Positions 38,610 to 48,775 of a DNA stretch of 64,000 nt are shown in pieces (the stretch's first letter is position 1; every line of letters starts with the position of its first letter). Position numbers and translations under genes: made by a program. The stretch is from Cellulomonas sp. URHE0023 (GTDB lineage Bacteria > Actinomycetota > Actinomycetes > Actinomycetales > Cellulomonadaceae). The stretch is taken from positions 248,001-312,000 of the forward strand of contig NZ_JIAN01000006.1 of assembly GCF_000688475.1 (NCBI RefSeq), in the 5' to 3' direction. The notes under the pieces are model-generated. The model had not been told where the DNA came from and did no database searches. It saw only the letters and a program-made list of their open reading frames with translations.

Positions 38610-41294
38610 TCACGTCGACGACAGCCTCCGCGTGCCGTCGGCTCGGTCGGCGCGGGCGACGGAGGCTCGTGCGCCGAGCACGACCGCTCCACGTTCCGAC
38701 ACGACGACCGGGTTGAGCTCGAGCGAGCGCAGCTCGGGCAGGTCGTCGGCAAGCACGGCCACCCGGGCGATGAGGTCTTCGAGGGCCCCGACGTCGAGCA
38801 CCGGCAGGCCTCGGTACCCGAAGAGCCGGGGCGCGGCTCGCGCGGACCGGACCAGCTCGGCGACGTCGACGTCCGTGAGCGGCGGGACCCCGTACGCGAC
38901 GTCGCCGAGCAGCTCGGATGCGTCTCCGGCGAGACCGAAGCTGATGATCGGACCGAACAGCGGGTCCTCCACGGAGCGCACCACGCACGCTGACCCGTGC
39001 GGCGCCATCGCCTGGACCTCGAGCGGCGGTCGGTCCGTCGGGCTGTCGAACGCCTCTGCGAGCTGCAGGACCTCACGGACGTCCGCGCGCAGCTCGACCT
39101 CGTCCGCGATGTCGAGCCGGACCCCGCCGAGGTCAGCCCTGTGCCGCAGCGCGGAGACGGTCGTCTTCAGTGCGACCGGCCAGCCGATCCGTTCGGCTGC
39201 CGCCACCGCCTCGTCGGCATCATGGACGCCGTGGGAGGGCACCACCTCGATGCCGACCGTCGCGAGCAGCGCCGCAACCCGTGCCGGGTCCAGTGCCACG
39301 ACGTTGCCGTCCTGCGTCAACCAGCCCGCGACCAGGCTGCGCGCCGTGCGCGTGTCCGCGTCGCTCGGGTGCAGGGGCAGGCCGCGGTCCACCGACCTCC
39401 ACTGCGCGTACCGCGCTGCTCTGCCGAGCGCGAGGACCCCGTCCTCCGGTGTGCTGTAGGCGGGCACCGTCCAGGTGCGGCCGGCGTCGTCGACCGCCGT
39501 CAGCTCCGCCGTCACGCCGTGCAGCTCGTCCATGCAGACGACGGTCGTCCGCCCCGTGCGAGCCGCCGCGGTGGAGATCTCCGCCTGCAGCACGGGATCC
39601 GGTCCCCCGACGGTCGGGATGCGCACCGCGACGACGACGTCGCCCTCGGGGTCGTCGTACAGCTCCGCGATGGCGAGCCGCACCTGGTCGGCAGGGGCAT
39701 CCTCGGGCAGGAGGACCACACGCCCGGTCGCCACGAGGCCTGCCGAGGTCGCTGCCTCCGCCACGAGAGCCGCGGTCGCGGCCGAGCTCGCCAGGATCGA
39801 GGTACGGCGGCCCGACGGGAGCGGCTGGTGGGCCAGGACCTGCGCCACGTCGAGGAGCTGGTGCGTGTTGTCGACACGGACGACACCGGCCTGACGGAGC
39901 ATCTCGGCCAGCGTGCGGGGCGGCGCGTGCGTGGCGCGGACCGCGTGCCCCGGGGGCACCACCTGACCGGACCGACCTGCGGTCACGACAACCACGGGCT
40001 TGAGCTGAGAGAGCCGACGGGCCACGCGGGTGAACTTGCGCGGGTTCCCGATCGACTCGAGGTACAGGCCCACGACGTCGGTGCCGTCGTCGTCGGCCCA
40101 GAACTGCATGAGGTCGTTGCCCGAGACGTCGGCGCGGTGCCCTGCGGAGACGAACTCGGACAGGCCGATGCCGCGACGTCGAGCCGCCGCCAGCAGTGCC
40201 ACTGCCATCGGGGCCGACTGGCAGAACAGCCCGATGCGCCCTTCGATCGGTGGCACCTGGGCGAGGGAGGCGTTCAGCAACGAACCCCCGCGGTACGCGA
40301 GCAGACCGTACGAACCGGGCCCGACGATGCGCATCCCCGAGCCGTGGGCCACCCGGAGCAGCTCACGCTGTCGTTCCAGGCCCTCAGGGCCGTCCTCGGC
40401 GAACCCGGTGCTCAGGAGCACCACGCCACGGACGCCGAGCGGCGCAAGGTCCCGGACGACTCCGGCCGCTGCGTCGGGCGGCACTGCGACGATCGCGAGC
40501 TCGACGGGTCCGAGCACGTCGACGAGGCTCAGTGCCGCGGCTCCCGGGACGCTGACCGCCTGAATCACGAGGTCCGGGTCCCCCGCGCGGAGGTCTCCAA
40601 GGACCGCGGCGGCGAGCCGGCCCACGAGGGTCGCGTCGTCAGCACCGGGACCGACCACGACCACCGATCTCGCCTCGAGGAGCTGCCGCACCGACCGGGC
40701 CTCGGCCCGGTGCTCCCGATCGGCCATGACCGCCAGCGACCGGTCCGTCGGGTCGATGTCGAAGCTCAGAGCGACGATGCCGTCCTCGGTGCGCTGCCGG
40801 ACGACGTATCCGGCTTCACGGAACACCGCGATCATCCGACCGTTCTGGGGCAGCACCTCGGCGACGAACCGCCGGACCCCGCGTTCCCGTGCCGCCGCCG
40901 AGAGGTGCTCGAGCAGGACCGATCCCAGTCCGCGGCCCTGGTGCGCGTCCGCGACGTTGAACGCCACCTCCGCGTCGTCGTCGTCGATCCGGTCGTAGCG
41001 CGCCACGCCGATGATCTGCTCCGTCCCGCCCACGTCCGCGACGGCGACGAGTGCGACCCGGTCCACGTGGTCCACGACGACGAGGCGCTGCAGCTCGCGG
41101 TCCGAGAGCCGCTCGAGGGCAGCGAAGAACCTGAGGTAGGTCGACCGTTCCGACTGCGCGACGTGGAACGCCTGGAGCGCGTCGGCGTCCGTGGGCAGCA
41201 TCGGACGGATACGCGTCGTCGACCCGTCGTGCAGCACGACGTCCGCCTCCCACCCTGCCGGGTACGCGGGGGCGTCGTCAGCGACGTCAGCCAT
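38610..41294 (-). CDS. GNAT acetyltransferase fused to NDP-forming acyl-CoA synthetase (Pat-like)
   Basis: An 894-residue fusion. Residues about 1-180 form a GNAT domain with acetyl-CoA loop HQGRGLGSVLLEHL. A CoA-binding Rossmann domain (about 210-330), a succinyl-CoA-ligase-like domain and a C-terminal ATP-grasp (about 670-890) follow. In E. coli PatZ the GNAT domain is C-terminal; here it leads, as I recall for Streptomyces PatA. Such proteins acetylate acetyl-CoA synthetase and other lysines. The synthetase half keeps FGLAGDASELLGD but may be only regulatory. TAGCCT ends 7 nt before the ATG, so it is probably leaderless. Confidence 0.88.
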   Translation of the reverse strand: MADVADDAPAYPAGWEADVVLHDGSTTRIRPMLPTDADALQAFHVAQSERSTYLRFFAALERLSDRELQRLVVVDHVDRVALVAVADVGGTEQIIGVARYDRIDDDDAEVAFNVADAHQGRGLGSVLLEHLSAAARERGVRRFVAEVLPQNGRMIAVFREAGYVVRQRTEDGIVALSFDIDPTDRSLAVMADREHRAEARSVRQLLEARSVVVVGPGADDATLVGRLAAAVLGDLRAGDPDLVIQAVSVPGAAALSLVDVLGPVELAIVAVPPDAAAGVVRDLAPLGVRGVVLLSTGFAEDGPEGLERQRELLRVAHGSGMRIVGPGSYGLLAYRGGSLLNASLAQVPPIEGRIGLFCQSAPMAVALLAAARRRGIGLSEFVSAGHRADVSGNDLMQFWADDDGTDVVGLYLESIGNPRKFTRVARRLSQLKPVVVVTAGRSGQVVPPGHAVRATHAPPRTLAEMLRQAGVVRVDNTHQLLDVAQVLAHQPLPSGRRTSILASSAATAALVAEAATSAGLVATGRVVLLPEDAPADQVRLAIAELYDDPEGDVVVAVRIPTVGGPDPVLQAEISTAAARTGRTTVVCMDELHGVTAELTAVDDAGRTWTVPAYSTPEDGVLALGRAARYAQWRSVDRGLPLHPSDADTRTARSLVAGWLTQDGNVVALDPARVAALLATVGIEVVPSHGVHDADEAVAAAERIGWPVALKTTVSALRHRADLGGVRLDIADEVELRADVREVLQLAEAFDSPTDRPPLEVQAMAPHGSACVVRSVEDPLFGPIISFGLAGDASELLGDVAYGVPPLTDVDVAELVRSARAAPRLFGYRGLPVLDVGALEDLIARVAVLADDLPELRSLELNPVVVSERGAVVLGARASVARADRADGTRRLSST

Positions 41295-41407
41295 GGTCGT
41301 CAGGCTAGTGCGGTGCTCCGCGCGCCGCGGCCTGTCGGGGGCCCGGATCGGCGCGGACGGTCCACAATGGTCGCCGCACAGCAGTCCGTCCCCGAGGAGC
41401 ACCAACG

Positions 41408-43882
41408 ATGCCGCGTCGCCCCGCGACCCCCGACGTCCCACCCGCCGACGTCGTCGAACGCATCGTCGACATCGACGTCGCGACGGAGATGGAGGGCTCG
41501 TTCCTCGAGTACGCGTACTCCGTCATCTACTCCCGCGCCCTGCCCGACGCACGCGACGGGCTCAAGCCGGTGCAGCGCCGCATCCTGTTCCAGATGTCGG
41601 AGATGGGCCTGCGCCCCGACCGTCCGTACGTGAAGTCCGCCCGCGTCGTCGGCGACGTCATGGGACGGCTGCACCCGCACGGCGACACGGCGATCTACGA
41701 CGCGATGGTCCGGCTCGCACAACCGTTCTCGCTGCGGCTGCCACTGATCGACGGCCACGGAAACTTCGGATCGCTCGACGACGGACCGGCAGCACCTCGG
41801 TACACCGAGGCCCGTATGGCGCCCGCAGCCCTGGCCATGACGACGGGTCTGGACGAGGACGTCGTCGACTTCGTGCCGAACTACGACAACAAGCTCCAGC
41901 AGCCCGAGGTCCTCCCGGCGGCCATCCCGAACCTGTTGGTCAACGGTGCTGCTGGCATCGCGGTCGGCATGGCCACCAACATGGCGCCGCACAACCTCGT
42001 CGAGGTCATCGCGGCCGCCCGGCACCTCGTGCTGCACCCGGACGCGACGCTCGAGGACCTCCTCCGGTTCGTCCCCGGCCCGGACCTGCCCTCGGGCGGC
42101 AAGATCGTCGGCCTCGACGGCGTGCGCGACGCGTACCGCACGGGCCGCGGTGCGTTCCGCACCCGGGCGACGGCTCGGATCGAGAACGTCACACCCAAGC
42201 GCAAGGGCATCGTGATCACCGAGCTGCCGTACGGCGTCGGCCCGGAGAAGGTCATCGAGAAGGTGAAGGAAGGCGTTCAGACCAAGAAGCTCACCGGCAT
42301 CTCCGATGCCATGGACCTCACCGACCGGACGCACGGGCTGCGGCTGGTCATCGAGGTCAAGACCGGGTTCGTCCCAGAGGCCGTGCTGGAGCAGCTCTAC
42401 CGGTTCACGCCGCTCGAGGACTCGTTCTCCATCAACAACGTCGCACTCGTCGCCGGCCAGCCCAAGACGCTCGGGCTGCGCGAGCTGCTCGTCGTGTGGG
42501 TCGAGCACCGGCTCGTCGTCGTCCGGCGCCGGTCGCAGCACCGGCTCGCCAAACGGCTCGAACGCCTGCACCTGGTCGAGGGTCTGCTCATCGCCATCCT
42601 CGACATCGACGAGGTCATCCAGGTCATCCGGGCGTCGGACGATGCCGACACGGCACGCGCGAGGCTGCGCAGCGTGTTCGACCTGTCCGAGCCCCAGGCC
42701 GAGTACATCCTCGAGCTGCGGCTGCGACGCCTGACGCGCTTCTCACGCATCGAGCTGGAGAAGGAGCAGGAGCAGCTGGCCACCGAGATCGCCGAGCTCC
42801 GCGAGATCCTCGCCGACGAGGCCCGGTTGCGCACCCTCGTGTCGGACGAGATGGCCGAGGTCGCCGCGACCTACGGGACGCCCCGGCGCACCATCCTCCT
42901 GGAGTCCGCAGGCGGCACGTCGGTCACCGGTGCCGCAGCACCCCGCGGCAGCGCGACACCGCTCGAGATCGCCGACACACCGTGCTGGGTGCTGCTCTCC
43001 GGCACGGGCCTCCTTGCGCGGACCGCGTCCGAGGACCTGCCTGCTCGCGTCGAGGGGGCACGTCGCGCCAAGCACGACGTCGTCTCGGCGACGGTGCTGA
43101 GCACCGCGCGCGCCGAGATCGGCGTCGTGACGTCGCAGGGCCGGATCGTGCGCGTGTCCGTGCTCGACCTCCCGGCCCTGCCGCCGACGGACGGGAACCC
43201 GAGCCTGTCCGGCGGCGTGCCGCTGGGCGAGGTGGTGACGCTCCTGCCGCGTGAGCGCGTCGTCGGGCTGACATCGCTCGCGGTGGACGCGCCGACGCTC
43301 GCGCTCGCCACCGTCCAGGGCACCGTCAAGCGTGTCGCGGCCGGTGACGTCCCTGCCAACCGCGACGCGTGGGAAGCGATCGCTCTCAAGGACGGTGACG
43401 AGGTCGTCGGTGCGGCCGCGGTCCGTGACACCGACGAGGTCGTGCTCGTGGCGTCGGACGCGTCGCTCCTGCACTTCGCCGCGTCCGCGGTGCGCCCCCA
43501 GGGCCGGGCAGCGGGCGGGATGGCCGGGATCAAGCTCGCCGGCGGGCAGCGGGTCGTCGGGTTCGGCACGGTGGCCGCCTCGGAGGTTGCGCAGGCGGTC
43601 GTGGTGACGATCGCCGGGGCGAGCGAAGCACTGCCAGGCACGCAGGCCGGCTCCGTCAAGGTCAGCCCGTTCGAGGTCTACCCGGCGAAGGGCCGAGCCA
43701 CCGGCGGCGTGCGCGCGCACCGGTTCCTGCGCAACGAGGATGCCCTGATCCTCGCGTGGGTCGGTGTCGCGCCCGCATGGGCGACCGGATCGGCCGGTCA
43801 GCCGATCGAGCTGCCCGCGCTCGACCCGCGGCGTGACATGTCGGGGACTCCCCTCACCGCGCCGGTACACGCGGTCGGCTGA
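41408..43882 (+). CDS. parC: DNA topoisomerase IV subunit A
   Basis: An 824-residue type IIA topoisomerase subunit. Breakage-reunion motifs are intact: [26 protein letters not shown] and the catalytic Tyr132 in APRYTEARM. The C-terminal beta-pinwheel lacks a recognisable GyrA box (QRRGxKG), which favours a decatenating ParC over GyrA. ATG 41408 has GAGGAG upstream and a CACAAT -10-like box. Its end overlaps the convergent YhhN-family gene by 29 bp. The partner parE is 2 kb away on the opposite strand. Confidence 0.9.
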   Translation: MPRRPATPDVPPADVVERIVDIDVATEMEGSFLEYAYSVIYSRALPDARDGLKPVQRRILFQMSEMGLRPDRPYVKSARVVGDVMGRLHPHGDTAIYDAMVRLAQPFSLRLPLIDGHGNFGSLDDGPAAPRYTEARMAPAALAMTTGLDEDVVDFVPNYDNKLQQPEVLPAAIPNLLVNGAAGIAVGMATNMAPHNLVEVIAAARHLVLHPDATLEDLLRFVPGPDLPSGGKIVGLDGVRDAYRTGRGAFRTRATARIENVTPKRKGIVITELPYGVGPEKVIEKVKEGVQTKKLTGISDAMDLTDRTHGLRLVIEVKTGFVPEAVLEQLYRFTPLEDSFSINNVALVAGQPKTLGLRELLVVWVEHRLVVVRRRSQHRLAKRLERLHLVEGLLIAILDIDEVIQVIRASDDADTARARLRSVFDLSEPQAEYILELRLRRLTRFSRIELEKEQEQLATEIAELREILADEARLRTLVSDEMAEVAATYGTPRRTILLESAGGTSVTGAAAPRGSATPLEIADTPCWVLLSGTGLLARTASEDLPARVEGARRAKHDVVSATVLSTARAEIGVVTSQGRIVRVSVLDLPALPPTDGNPSLSGGVPLGEVVTLLPRERVVGLTSLAVDAPTLALATVQGTVKRVAAGDVPANRDAWEAIALKDGDEVVGAAAVRDTDEVVLVASDASLLHFAASAVRPQGRAAGGMAGIKLAGGQRVVGFGTVAASEVAQAVVVTIAGASEALPGTQAGSVKVSPFEVYPAKGRATGGVRAHRFLRNEDALILAWVGVAPAWATGSAGQPIELPALDPRRDMSGTPLTAPVHAVG

Positions 43883-44639
43883 GCGTCCGCGCTGCGCGGA
43901 CCATCGAGACGACGTTGTCAGGCACGCTCGGCCTCGAGCCGGCCGGCCGCGGTGCGAGCTCCGGCGGGCGTCGCTGCAGGGCGTTGCGCTCGACGACCGC
44001 GACGGCGATCAACGCCTGGGCGAGCACGTAGGTGCACATCACCCAGAAGTCGTGGTGGGGCAGGTGGAACGACGGCACGAACTCCTCGAGCGCGATGAGT
44101 CCGTCGGAGACGACGAAGACGACACCCCCGATGCCCGCGAGGCGCCCGACGCCGGTCGACAGGACCGCCATCGCGGTCAGGCAGCCGCCGTACACGGCGA
44201 CGGGGATCAGCAGGTCACCCGCCCCCTCGGCGCACGCAGAGACCATGCCGACGAGCACCGCCACGTAGGGCAGCAGGAGAACCGGACGCCGGTGCAGAAC
44301 CGACCGCCGTGCGTCCGGCGCGAACGCAACCACGAAGGCGACCTGCGCCAGCAGGAAGAACCCCACCATGACGAGGAACGCGGCGTCGTCCCCGACGAAC
44401 GACGGCACCAGGTCCCCGAGCCACGAGAATCCGAGCGCGACCAGCACCCAGGTGACCAGGCGCCCGCGCGGCCATCGCGTCGACGCCACGAGTGCTCCGG
44501 CGAGCAGGGGCATCAGTGCCCACTGCCCCACCCGGGCCAGACCCTCCGCACCGACCCACTCGGCCGACAGCTGGACGAGCGCGACGGCCGCGAAGGCCGC
44601 AGCCCACGCGCGTGCGGCCCAGGACAACGTGCGCCCCAC
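43854..44639 (-). CDS. YhhN/TMEM86-family membrane protein, possible lysoplasmalogenase
   Basis: A 261-residue integral membrane protein with about eight hydrophobic segments. [11 protein letters not shown] and [13 protein letters not shown] resemble the two conserved aspartate blocks of the YhhN/TMEM86 family, whose animal member hydrolyses lysoplasmalogen. Substrate in actinobacteria is uncertain. The C-terminal 45 residues are polar and rich in Arg/Pro. It overlaps the 3' end of parC by 29 bp on the opposite strand and lies downstream of the GNAT gene on the same strand. Confidence 0.78.
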   Translation of the reverse strand: MGRTLSWAARAWAAAFAAVALVQLSAEWVGAEGLARVGQWALMPLLAGALVASTRWPRGRLVTWVLVALGFSWLGDLVPSFVGDDAAFLVMVGFFLLAQVAFVVAFAPDARRSVLHRRPVLLLPYVAVLVGMVSACAEGAGDLLIPVAVYGGCLTAMAVLSTGVGRLAGIGGVVFVVSDGLIALEEFVPSFHLPHHDFWVMCTYVLAQALIAVAVVERNALQRRPPELAPRPAGSRPSVPDNVVSMVRAARTLSRPRVPAR

Positions 44640-44761
44640 GACGACCTCCTCGACGCCGGACGACGTCGGCCGGCAGCAGCACGACGGGACATCGTCGTCC
44701 CGCCGCGCTCGATGTTAACCCGGCGGGGCCCGGTCGCAGTCACGGCCGTCCGGGTGAGCGG

Positions 44762-45811
44762 TCAGAGCTCGATCGCGTACAGCGTGCGGCTGTGGAAGAC
44801 GGCGTATCCGAGGTTCGTGTACAGCCGGTGCGCACCCGACTGGTTGGCAGTGTCGACCCCCAGCTCGGCGTACTCGATGCCGTCAGCCTTGTAGGCGGTC
44901 ATCGCCGCACTCAGCAACGCTCCTGCGAGGTGCCGGCCCCGCCAGGCGCGCCGCACCCCGAGCAGGTCGGTGTAGCCGGTGCTGTGGCCCGTGACCTCCC
45001 AGTCCTGCTCGTACCGCCCGGACATCAGGTACCCGGCGACCTCACCCGTCGCACCGTCGAGTGCCGCGAAGCTCCAGCTCGGCGCGAACATGCTCCGACC
45101 CTGCGTCCACTCCGCAGCGGTCCTCGGTTCACTCCCCCAGTGGTCGGCGAAGGCCTCGTTGTGCGCGAGCCTGATCTGGTCGTCGAGCTCCGCGGACCAC
45201 GGGACGAGGCTGAGACCGTCCGGCGCCGGGACGTCGGGCAGGGCCACGTCGAGAGGACGCTTCATCTCGGCGTAGTACCGCGTCGGGGTGAAGCCGCCCG
45301 CGCCAAGCATGCGGATCGTCGTGAGCGCACCGTCGTCGCAGAAGACCGCGAGTCGCGCGGGCAGGTCCTTGCCGGACTCGGCGATCTTCTGTCGCCCGCG
45401 GCCCGCGGACCACCCGAGCAGCTCCCGCCCGATCCCCCGACCGCGCCACTGCGGGTCGACGCCGCCTTCCAGGAACGCCCGCACCACACGCGTGTCGCCG
45501 GGGGGCTGGTTCACCTGGGCGTAGGCGCGGATCCGGCCGTCGACGTCGATGCCTGCGAGCGTGTCGAGCTCGTGGTTCTTCCAGTCGCCGTCGAACCACT
45601 CGTCGACCTCTTCGAGCGAGGTCCGGTACGGCAGGTCGTCGGCCACCTCGACAGCAGCGACCGCGCGGGTGAGCTCTGGCACGTCGCTACGCGTCAGCGG
45701 TCGCCACGTCAGACCGCCGAGCCCGTCGAGCGACGGCAGCTCCGCCGGGGCGGCGGCACGGTCGACGATGGGCACGGAGCGTGCGTCGGCATCGGTCTCG
45801 GTGGGGGGCAC
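44762..45811 (-). CDS. tandem GNAT-domain acetyltransferase
   Basis: A 349-residue protein with two GNAT folds. The N-terminal one carries the acetyl-CoA loop DPQWRGRGIGRELLGW; the C-terminal one has RRAWRGRHLAGALLSAAMTAY and VDTANQSGAHRLYTNLGY. The two-domain layout recalls mycothiol synthase (MshD), but length and motifs differ enough that I do not assign it. Start GTG 45811 is the best of two close GTG codons. Lies 58 bp downstream of parE on the same strand. Confidence 0.82.
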   Translation of the reverse strand: MPPTETDADARSVPIVDRAAAPAELPSLDGLGGLTWRPLTRSDVPELTRAVAAVEVADDLPYRTSLEEVDEWFDGDWKNHELDTLAGIDVDGRIRAYAQVNQPPGDTRVVRAFLEGGVDPQWRGRGIGRELLGWSAGRGRQKIAESGKDLPARLAVFCDDGALTTIRMLGAGGFTPTRYYAEMKRPLDVALPDVPAPDGLSLVPWSAELDDQIRLAHNEAFADHWGSEPRTAAEWTQGRSMFAPSWSFAALDGATGEVAGYLMSGRYEQDWEVTGHSTGYTDLLGVRRAWRGRHLAGALLSAAMTAYKADGIEYAELGVDTANQSGAHRLYTNLGYAVFHSRTLYAIEL

Positions 45812-45869
45812 GACCTCCACCCTCCCCTGTCTGAGGGGACCAGGCAACGGAAATGCCGGACCCTCGCCC

Positions 45870-47996
45870 TCAGGCGTCGATACGGCTGCGATCCAGTCCG
45901 TCGGCACCGGCGACGATGAAGTCCTTGCGCGGTGCGACGTCCGAGCCCATGAGCAGCTCGAAGATCTCCTCGGCCCGCTGCGCACCCTCGACCGTCACCC
46001 GGCGCAGCGTGCGGTGCTGCGGGTCCATCGTGGTCTCGGCCAGCTGGTCGGCGTCCATCTCACCCAGGCCCTTGTAGCGCTGGATGTCGTCCTTGTAGCG
46101 CTTGCCGGCCTTGTCGAGCCTCTTCAGCGTCGCCGCGAGCTCGGCCTCCGAGTACGTGTAGACGTACTCGTTCTTGCGCCCGCCGCCGCCGATCACCTCG
46201 ATCCGGTGCAGCGGCGGCACGGCGGCGTACACCCGGCCGTCCTCGACGAGCGGTCGCATGTACCGGAACAGGAGCGTGAGCAGCAGGGTGCGGATGTGAG
46301 CGCCGTCGACGTCGGCGTCAGTCATCAGCACGATCTTGCCGTAGCGCGCCGCCTCCAGGTCGAACGTACGACCCGATCCGGCGCCGACCACCTGGATGAT
46401 CGCGGCGCACTCGGCGTTCTTGAGCATGTCGCTCACGGACGCCTTCTGGACGTTGAGGATCTTGCCGCGGATCGGGAGCAACGCCTGGAAGTCCGAGCTG
46501 CGCGCCAGCTTGGCCGTACCGAGCGCGCTGTCACCCTCGACGATGAACAGCTCGCTGCGGCCCACGTCGTCCGAGCGGCAGTCGGCGAGCTTGGCCGGCA
46601 GCGAGCTCGTCTCGAGCGCGTTCTTGCGACGCGAGATCTCCTTCTGCTTGCGCGCCGACAGGCGCGCTCGCATCTCGCCGACGACCTTCTCCAGCAGCAG
46701 CGAGGACTGCGCCTTGTGGTCCCGCTTGGGCGAGGAGAAGATCGCGCCCAGCTCGGTGTCGATGACACGCGCGACGATCGCGCGCACCGGTCCTGTCCCC
46801 AGGACCTCCTTGGTCTGCCCCTCGAACTGCGGCTCGGCCAGGCGGACCGTCACCACCGCCGTCAGGCCGGCCATGACGTCTTCCTTGTCGATCCGCTCCG
46901 AGGTGTCCCGCGCCGAGATCTTCAGTCGACGCGCGTTGGCGTCCACCTGCTTGCGCAGCGTCCGCAGCAGACCGGCCTCGAACCCCGACAGGTGCGTCCC
47001 GCCCTTGGGCGTCGAGATGATGTTGACGAAGCTGCGCACCTCGGTGTCGTAGCCCGTACCCCAGCGCAGCGCCACGTCGACCTCGCACAGTCGCGACACC
47101 TCCTGCGCCGTCATGTGACCGCGGTCGTCCAGCACGGGCACCGTCTCGTGGAACGTGCCCGAGCCGGTGAGCCGCCACGTGTCCGTGACGGCGGGGTCGG
47201 GCGCCAGGTGCTCCGCGAAGTCGACGACACCACCACTGTGCAGGAATGTCTCCTCGTGCGGCCCGTCGGCGCCAGGGGTCCCTGCGATACCGCGCTCGTC
47301 GCGCACCATGAGCGTCAGCCCCGGCACCAGGAAGCTCGTCTGGCGTGCGCGCGTGACCAGCTCGTCGTAGGCGAACACGGCCGTCTTGGGGAAGATCTGC
47401 GGGTCCGCCCAGTACCGCACACGGGTCCCGGTCTTGGCGCGGGCGACCTTGGCGCCCAGCTCGAGCTCCGAACCGGACACGAAAGGCTCGAATGCCGAGT
47501 CCGGTCCGATGCCGGTGCGGTCGTCGAACGTTCCGGGCTCACCCCGGCGGAACGCCATCCGGTGCGTGCGACCGTTCCGGTCGACCTCGACGTCGAGCCG
47601 CGAGGACAGTGCGTTCACGACAGATGCGCCGACGCCGTGCAGACCACCTGATGCGCCGTACGAGCCTCCGCCGAACTTTCCCCCGGCATGGAGCTTCGTG
47701 TAGACGACCTCGACGCCCGTCAGGCCCGTCTTCGGTTCGACGTCGACGGGGACGCCACGACCGTTGTCGCGCACCTCGACCGACCCGTCACCGTGCAGGA
47801 CGATGTCGATGCGGTCGCCGTAGCCCGCCAACGCCTCGTCCACCGAGTTGTCGATGATCTCCCACAGGCAGTGCATCAGACCGCGACTGTCCGTCGTCCC
47901 GATGTACATGCCCGGGCGCTTGCGCACCGCCTCGAGGCCCTCCAGCACGGACAGGTGCCGAGCCGTGTAGCCGGACTGGGGGGAGGTCGTGGTCAC
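45870..47996 (-). CDS. parE: DNA topoisomerase IV subunit B
   Basis: A 708-residue GHKL-ATPase topoisomerase subunit. It has EIIDNSVDEALAG (catalytic Glu, Mg-binding Asn), DNGRGVPVD, GLHGVGASVVNALS, the TOPRIM motif FIVEGDSALGTAK, and DADVDGAHIRTLLLT. The length and second-subunit context with the ParC-like gene support ParE; the chromosomal gyrB is expected at the origin. No Shine-Dalgarno precedes the GTG. TACGAT ends 6 nt upstream, pointing to a leaderless message. Confidence 0.9.
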   Translation of the reverse strand: MTTTSPQSGYTARHLSVLEGLEAVRKRPGMYIGTTDSRGLMHCLWEIIDNSVDEALAGYGDRIDIVLHGDGSVEVRDNGRGVPVDVEPKTGLTGVEVVYTKLHAGGKFGGGSYGASGGLHGVGASVVNALSSRLDVEVDRNGRTHRMAFRRGEPGTFDDRTGIGPDSAFEPFVSGSELELGAKVARAKTGTRVRYWADPQIFPKTAVFAYDELVTRARQTSFLVPGLTLMVRDERGIAGTPGADGPHEETFLHSGGVVDFAEHLAPDPAVTDTWRLTGSGTFHETVPVLDDRGHMTAQEVSRLCEVDVALRWGTGYDTEVRSFVNIISTPKGGTHLSGFEAGLLRTLRKQVDANARRLKISARDTSERIDKEDVMAGLTAVVTVRLAEPQFEGQTKEVLGTGPVRAIVARVIDTELGAIFSSPKRDHKAQSSLLLEKVVGEMRARLSARKQKEISRRKNALETSSLPAKLADCRSDDVGRSELFIVEGDSALGTAKLARSSDFQALLPIRGKILNVQKASVSDMLKNAECAAIIQVVGAGSGRTFDLEAARYGKIVLMTDADVDGAHIRTLLLTLLFRYMRPLVEDGRVYAAVPPLHRIEVIGGGGRKNEYVYTYSEAELAATLKRLDKAGKRYKDDIQRYKGLGEMDADQLAETTMDPQHRTLRRVTVEGAQRAEEIFELLMGSDVAPRKDFIVAGADGLDRSRIDA

Positions 47997-48233
47997 GGGG
48001 CGATCGTATCCGCCGACCCCGACAACCCCCGGATGCCATGCCGAGCGTGGGCTGCGCGGAGCGCCGTCGACACGCGGATCCGCCCCTCAATTGCCCTCGT
48101 GTTTCCCGCGGCCCGGCGAAATGTCTCGATTTGTTTCAGGACGGTCACAGTCGACTACGCGGTAAGCGAACCACCCCCTTCTGGTGCCATCAAACGGGGA
48201 ACGGGATGGTTCTATTGATCTGTGACGGGGACC

Positions 48234-48443
48234 ATGACGCAACCACTGACCGCGGCCGACCGCTGCGACCGCTGCGGCGCGCAGGCCTATGTCCGGGTGA
48301 TTCTCCCGGTCGGGGAGCTGTTGTTCTGTGCGCACCACGCGCGCGAGCACGCCCCGAAGTTCGCCGAGCTGGCTACCCATGTGCAGGACGAGACCGATCG
48401 TCTGCTGGCCGAGCACGGTGCGGGAGCCGGCGCCGCGAGCTGA
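48234..48443 (+). CDS. DUF7455 small zinc-binding-like protein
   Basis: A 69-residue actinobacterial protein. TAADRCDRCGAQAYVRV and LLFCAHHAREHAPK hold a CxxC and a CxHH, a likely zinc site. Function unknown; family members are commonly found next to the primary sigma factor. ATG 48234 is chosen; a GTG at 48222 is in frame and close behind a TATTGA-like element, so a leaderless longer form is possible. Followed by a strong terminator. Confidence 0.82.
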   Translation: MTQPLTAADRCDRCGAQAYVRVILPVGELLFCAHHAREHAPKFAELATHVQDETDRLLAEHGAGAGAAS

Positions 48444-48472
48444 TCGCCCAGGCACCGCAAAGATACCGGCGA

Positions 48473-48506
48473 CGAGGCCCGGACCGTACTGGTCCGGGCC
48501 TCGTTT
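48473..48506. terminator. terminator hairpin, copy 1
   Basis: CGAGGCCCGGACC pairs perfectly with GGTCCGGGCCTCG (13 bp) around a GTACT loop and is followed by TTT on the plus strand. It lies 30 bp after the DUF7455 stop. Confidence 0.88.
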
Positions 48507-48701
48507 CGTCGTGCCCTCGCACGAGCGGCGGACGGTAGCCAGAGGCCGGTCGCGCACCGTCCAGACCACCGGACCGGGGACCTCGCCCACGGCGTCTGGT
48601 CCGTATCGTGGAGATCGGGGATCAACGACTCCGACGCGTTCACGGCGCTGTTCGTGCCAACGCCAACGCCGCCTCATTGCCGCGGCTGCACCGCACAGAG
48701 G

Positions 48702-48736
48702 ACGAGGCCCGGACCGTGTGGTCCGGGCCTCGTTCT
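48702..48736. terminator. terminator hairpin, copy 2
   Basis: ACGAGGCCCGGACC pairs perfectly with GGTCCGGGCCTCGT (14 bp) around a GTGT loop and is followed by TCTT on the plus strand. It lies 40 bp from the rpoD stop, for which it can also serve on the minus strand. The stem is identical to copy 1. Confidence 0.88.
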
Positions 48737-48775
48737 TGCGTTCGGTCCGCTGTCGCGCTGCCGCGACCGCGTTCG

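Larger units (their letters stand above)
48444..48775. other. intergenic region with two matching hairpins between DUF7455 and rpoD
   Basis: This 332-bp gap between convergent genes contains two near-identical GC-rich hairpins, 229 bp apart. I see no convincing open frame between them. A TATCGT -10-like hexamer at 48604-48609 could start a short plus-strand transcript ending at the second hairpin, but no -35 supports it. Confidence 0.5.

Noticed and set aside
41408..43882. DNA gyrase subunit A
   Set aside because: No GyrA box is visible in the C-terminal domain and the partner is a distant ParE-like gene; gyrase genes are expected near the origin.
48608..48701. Small plus-strand open frame between the twin hairpins
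   Set aside because: It has no ribosome-binding site, runs through the second hairpin and has shadow-like composition; a non-coding transcript is more plausible.
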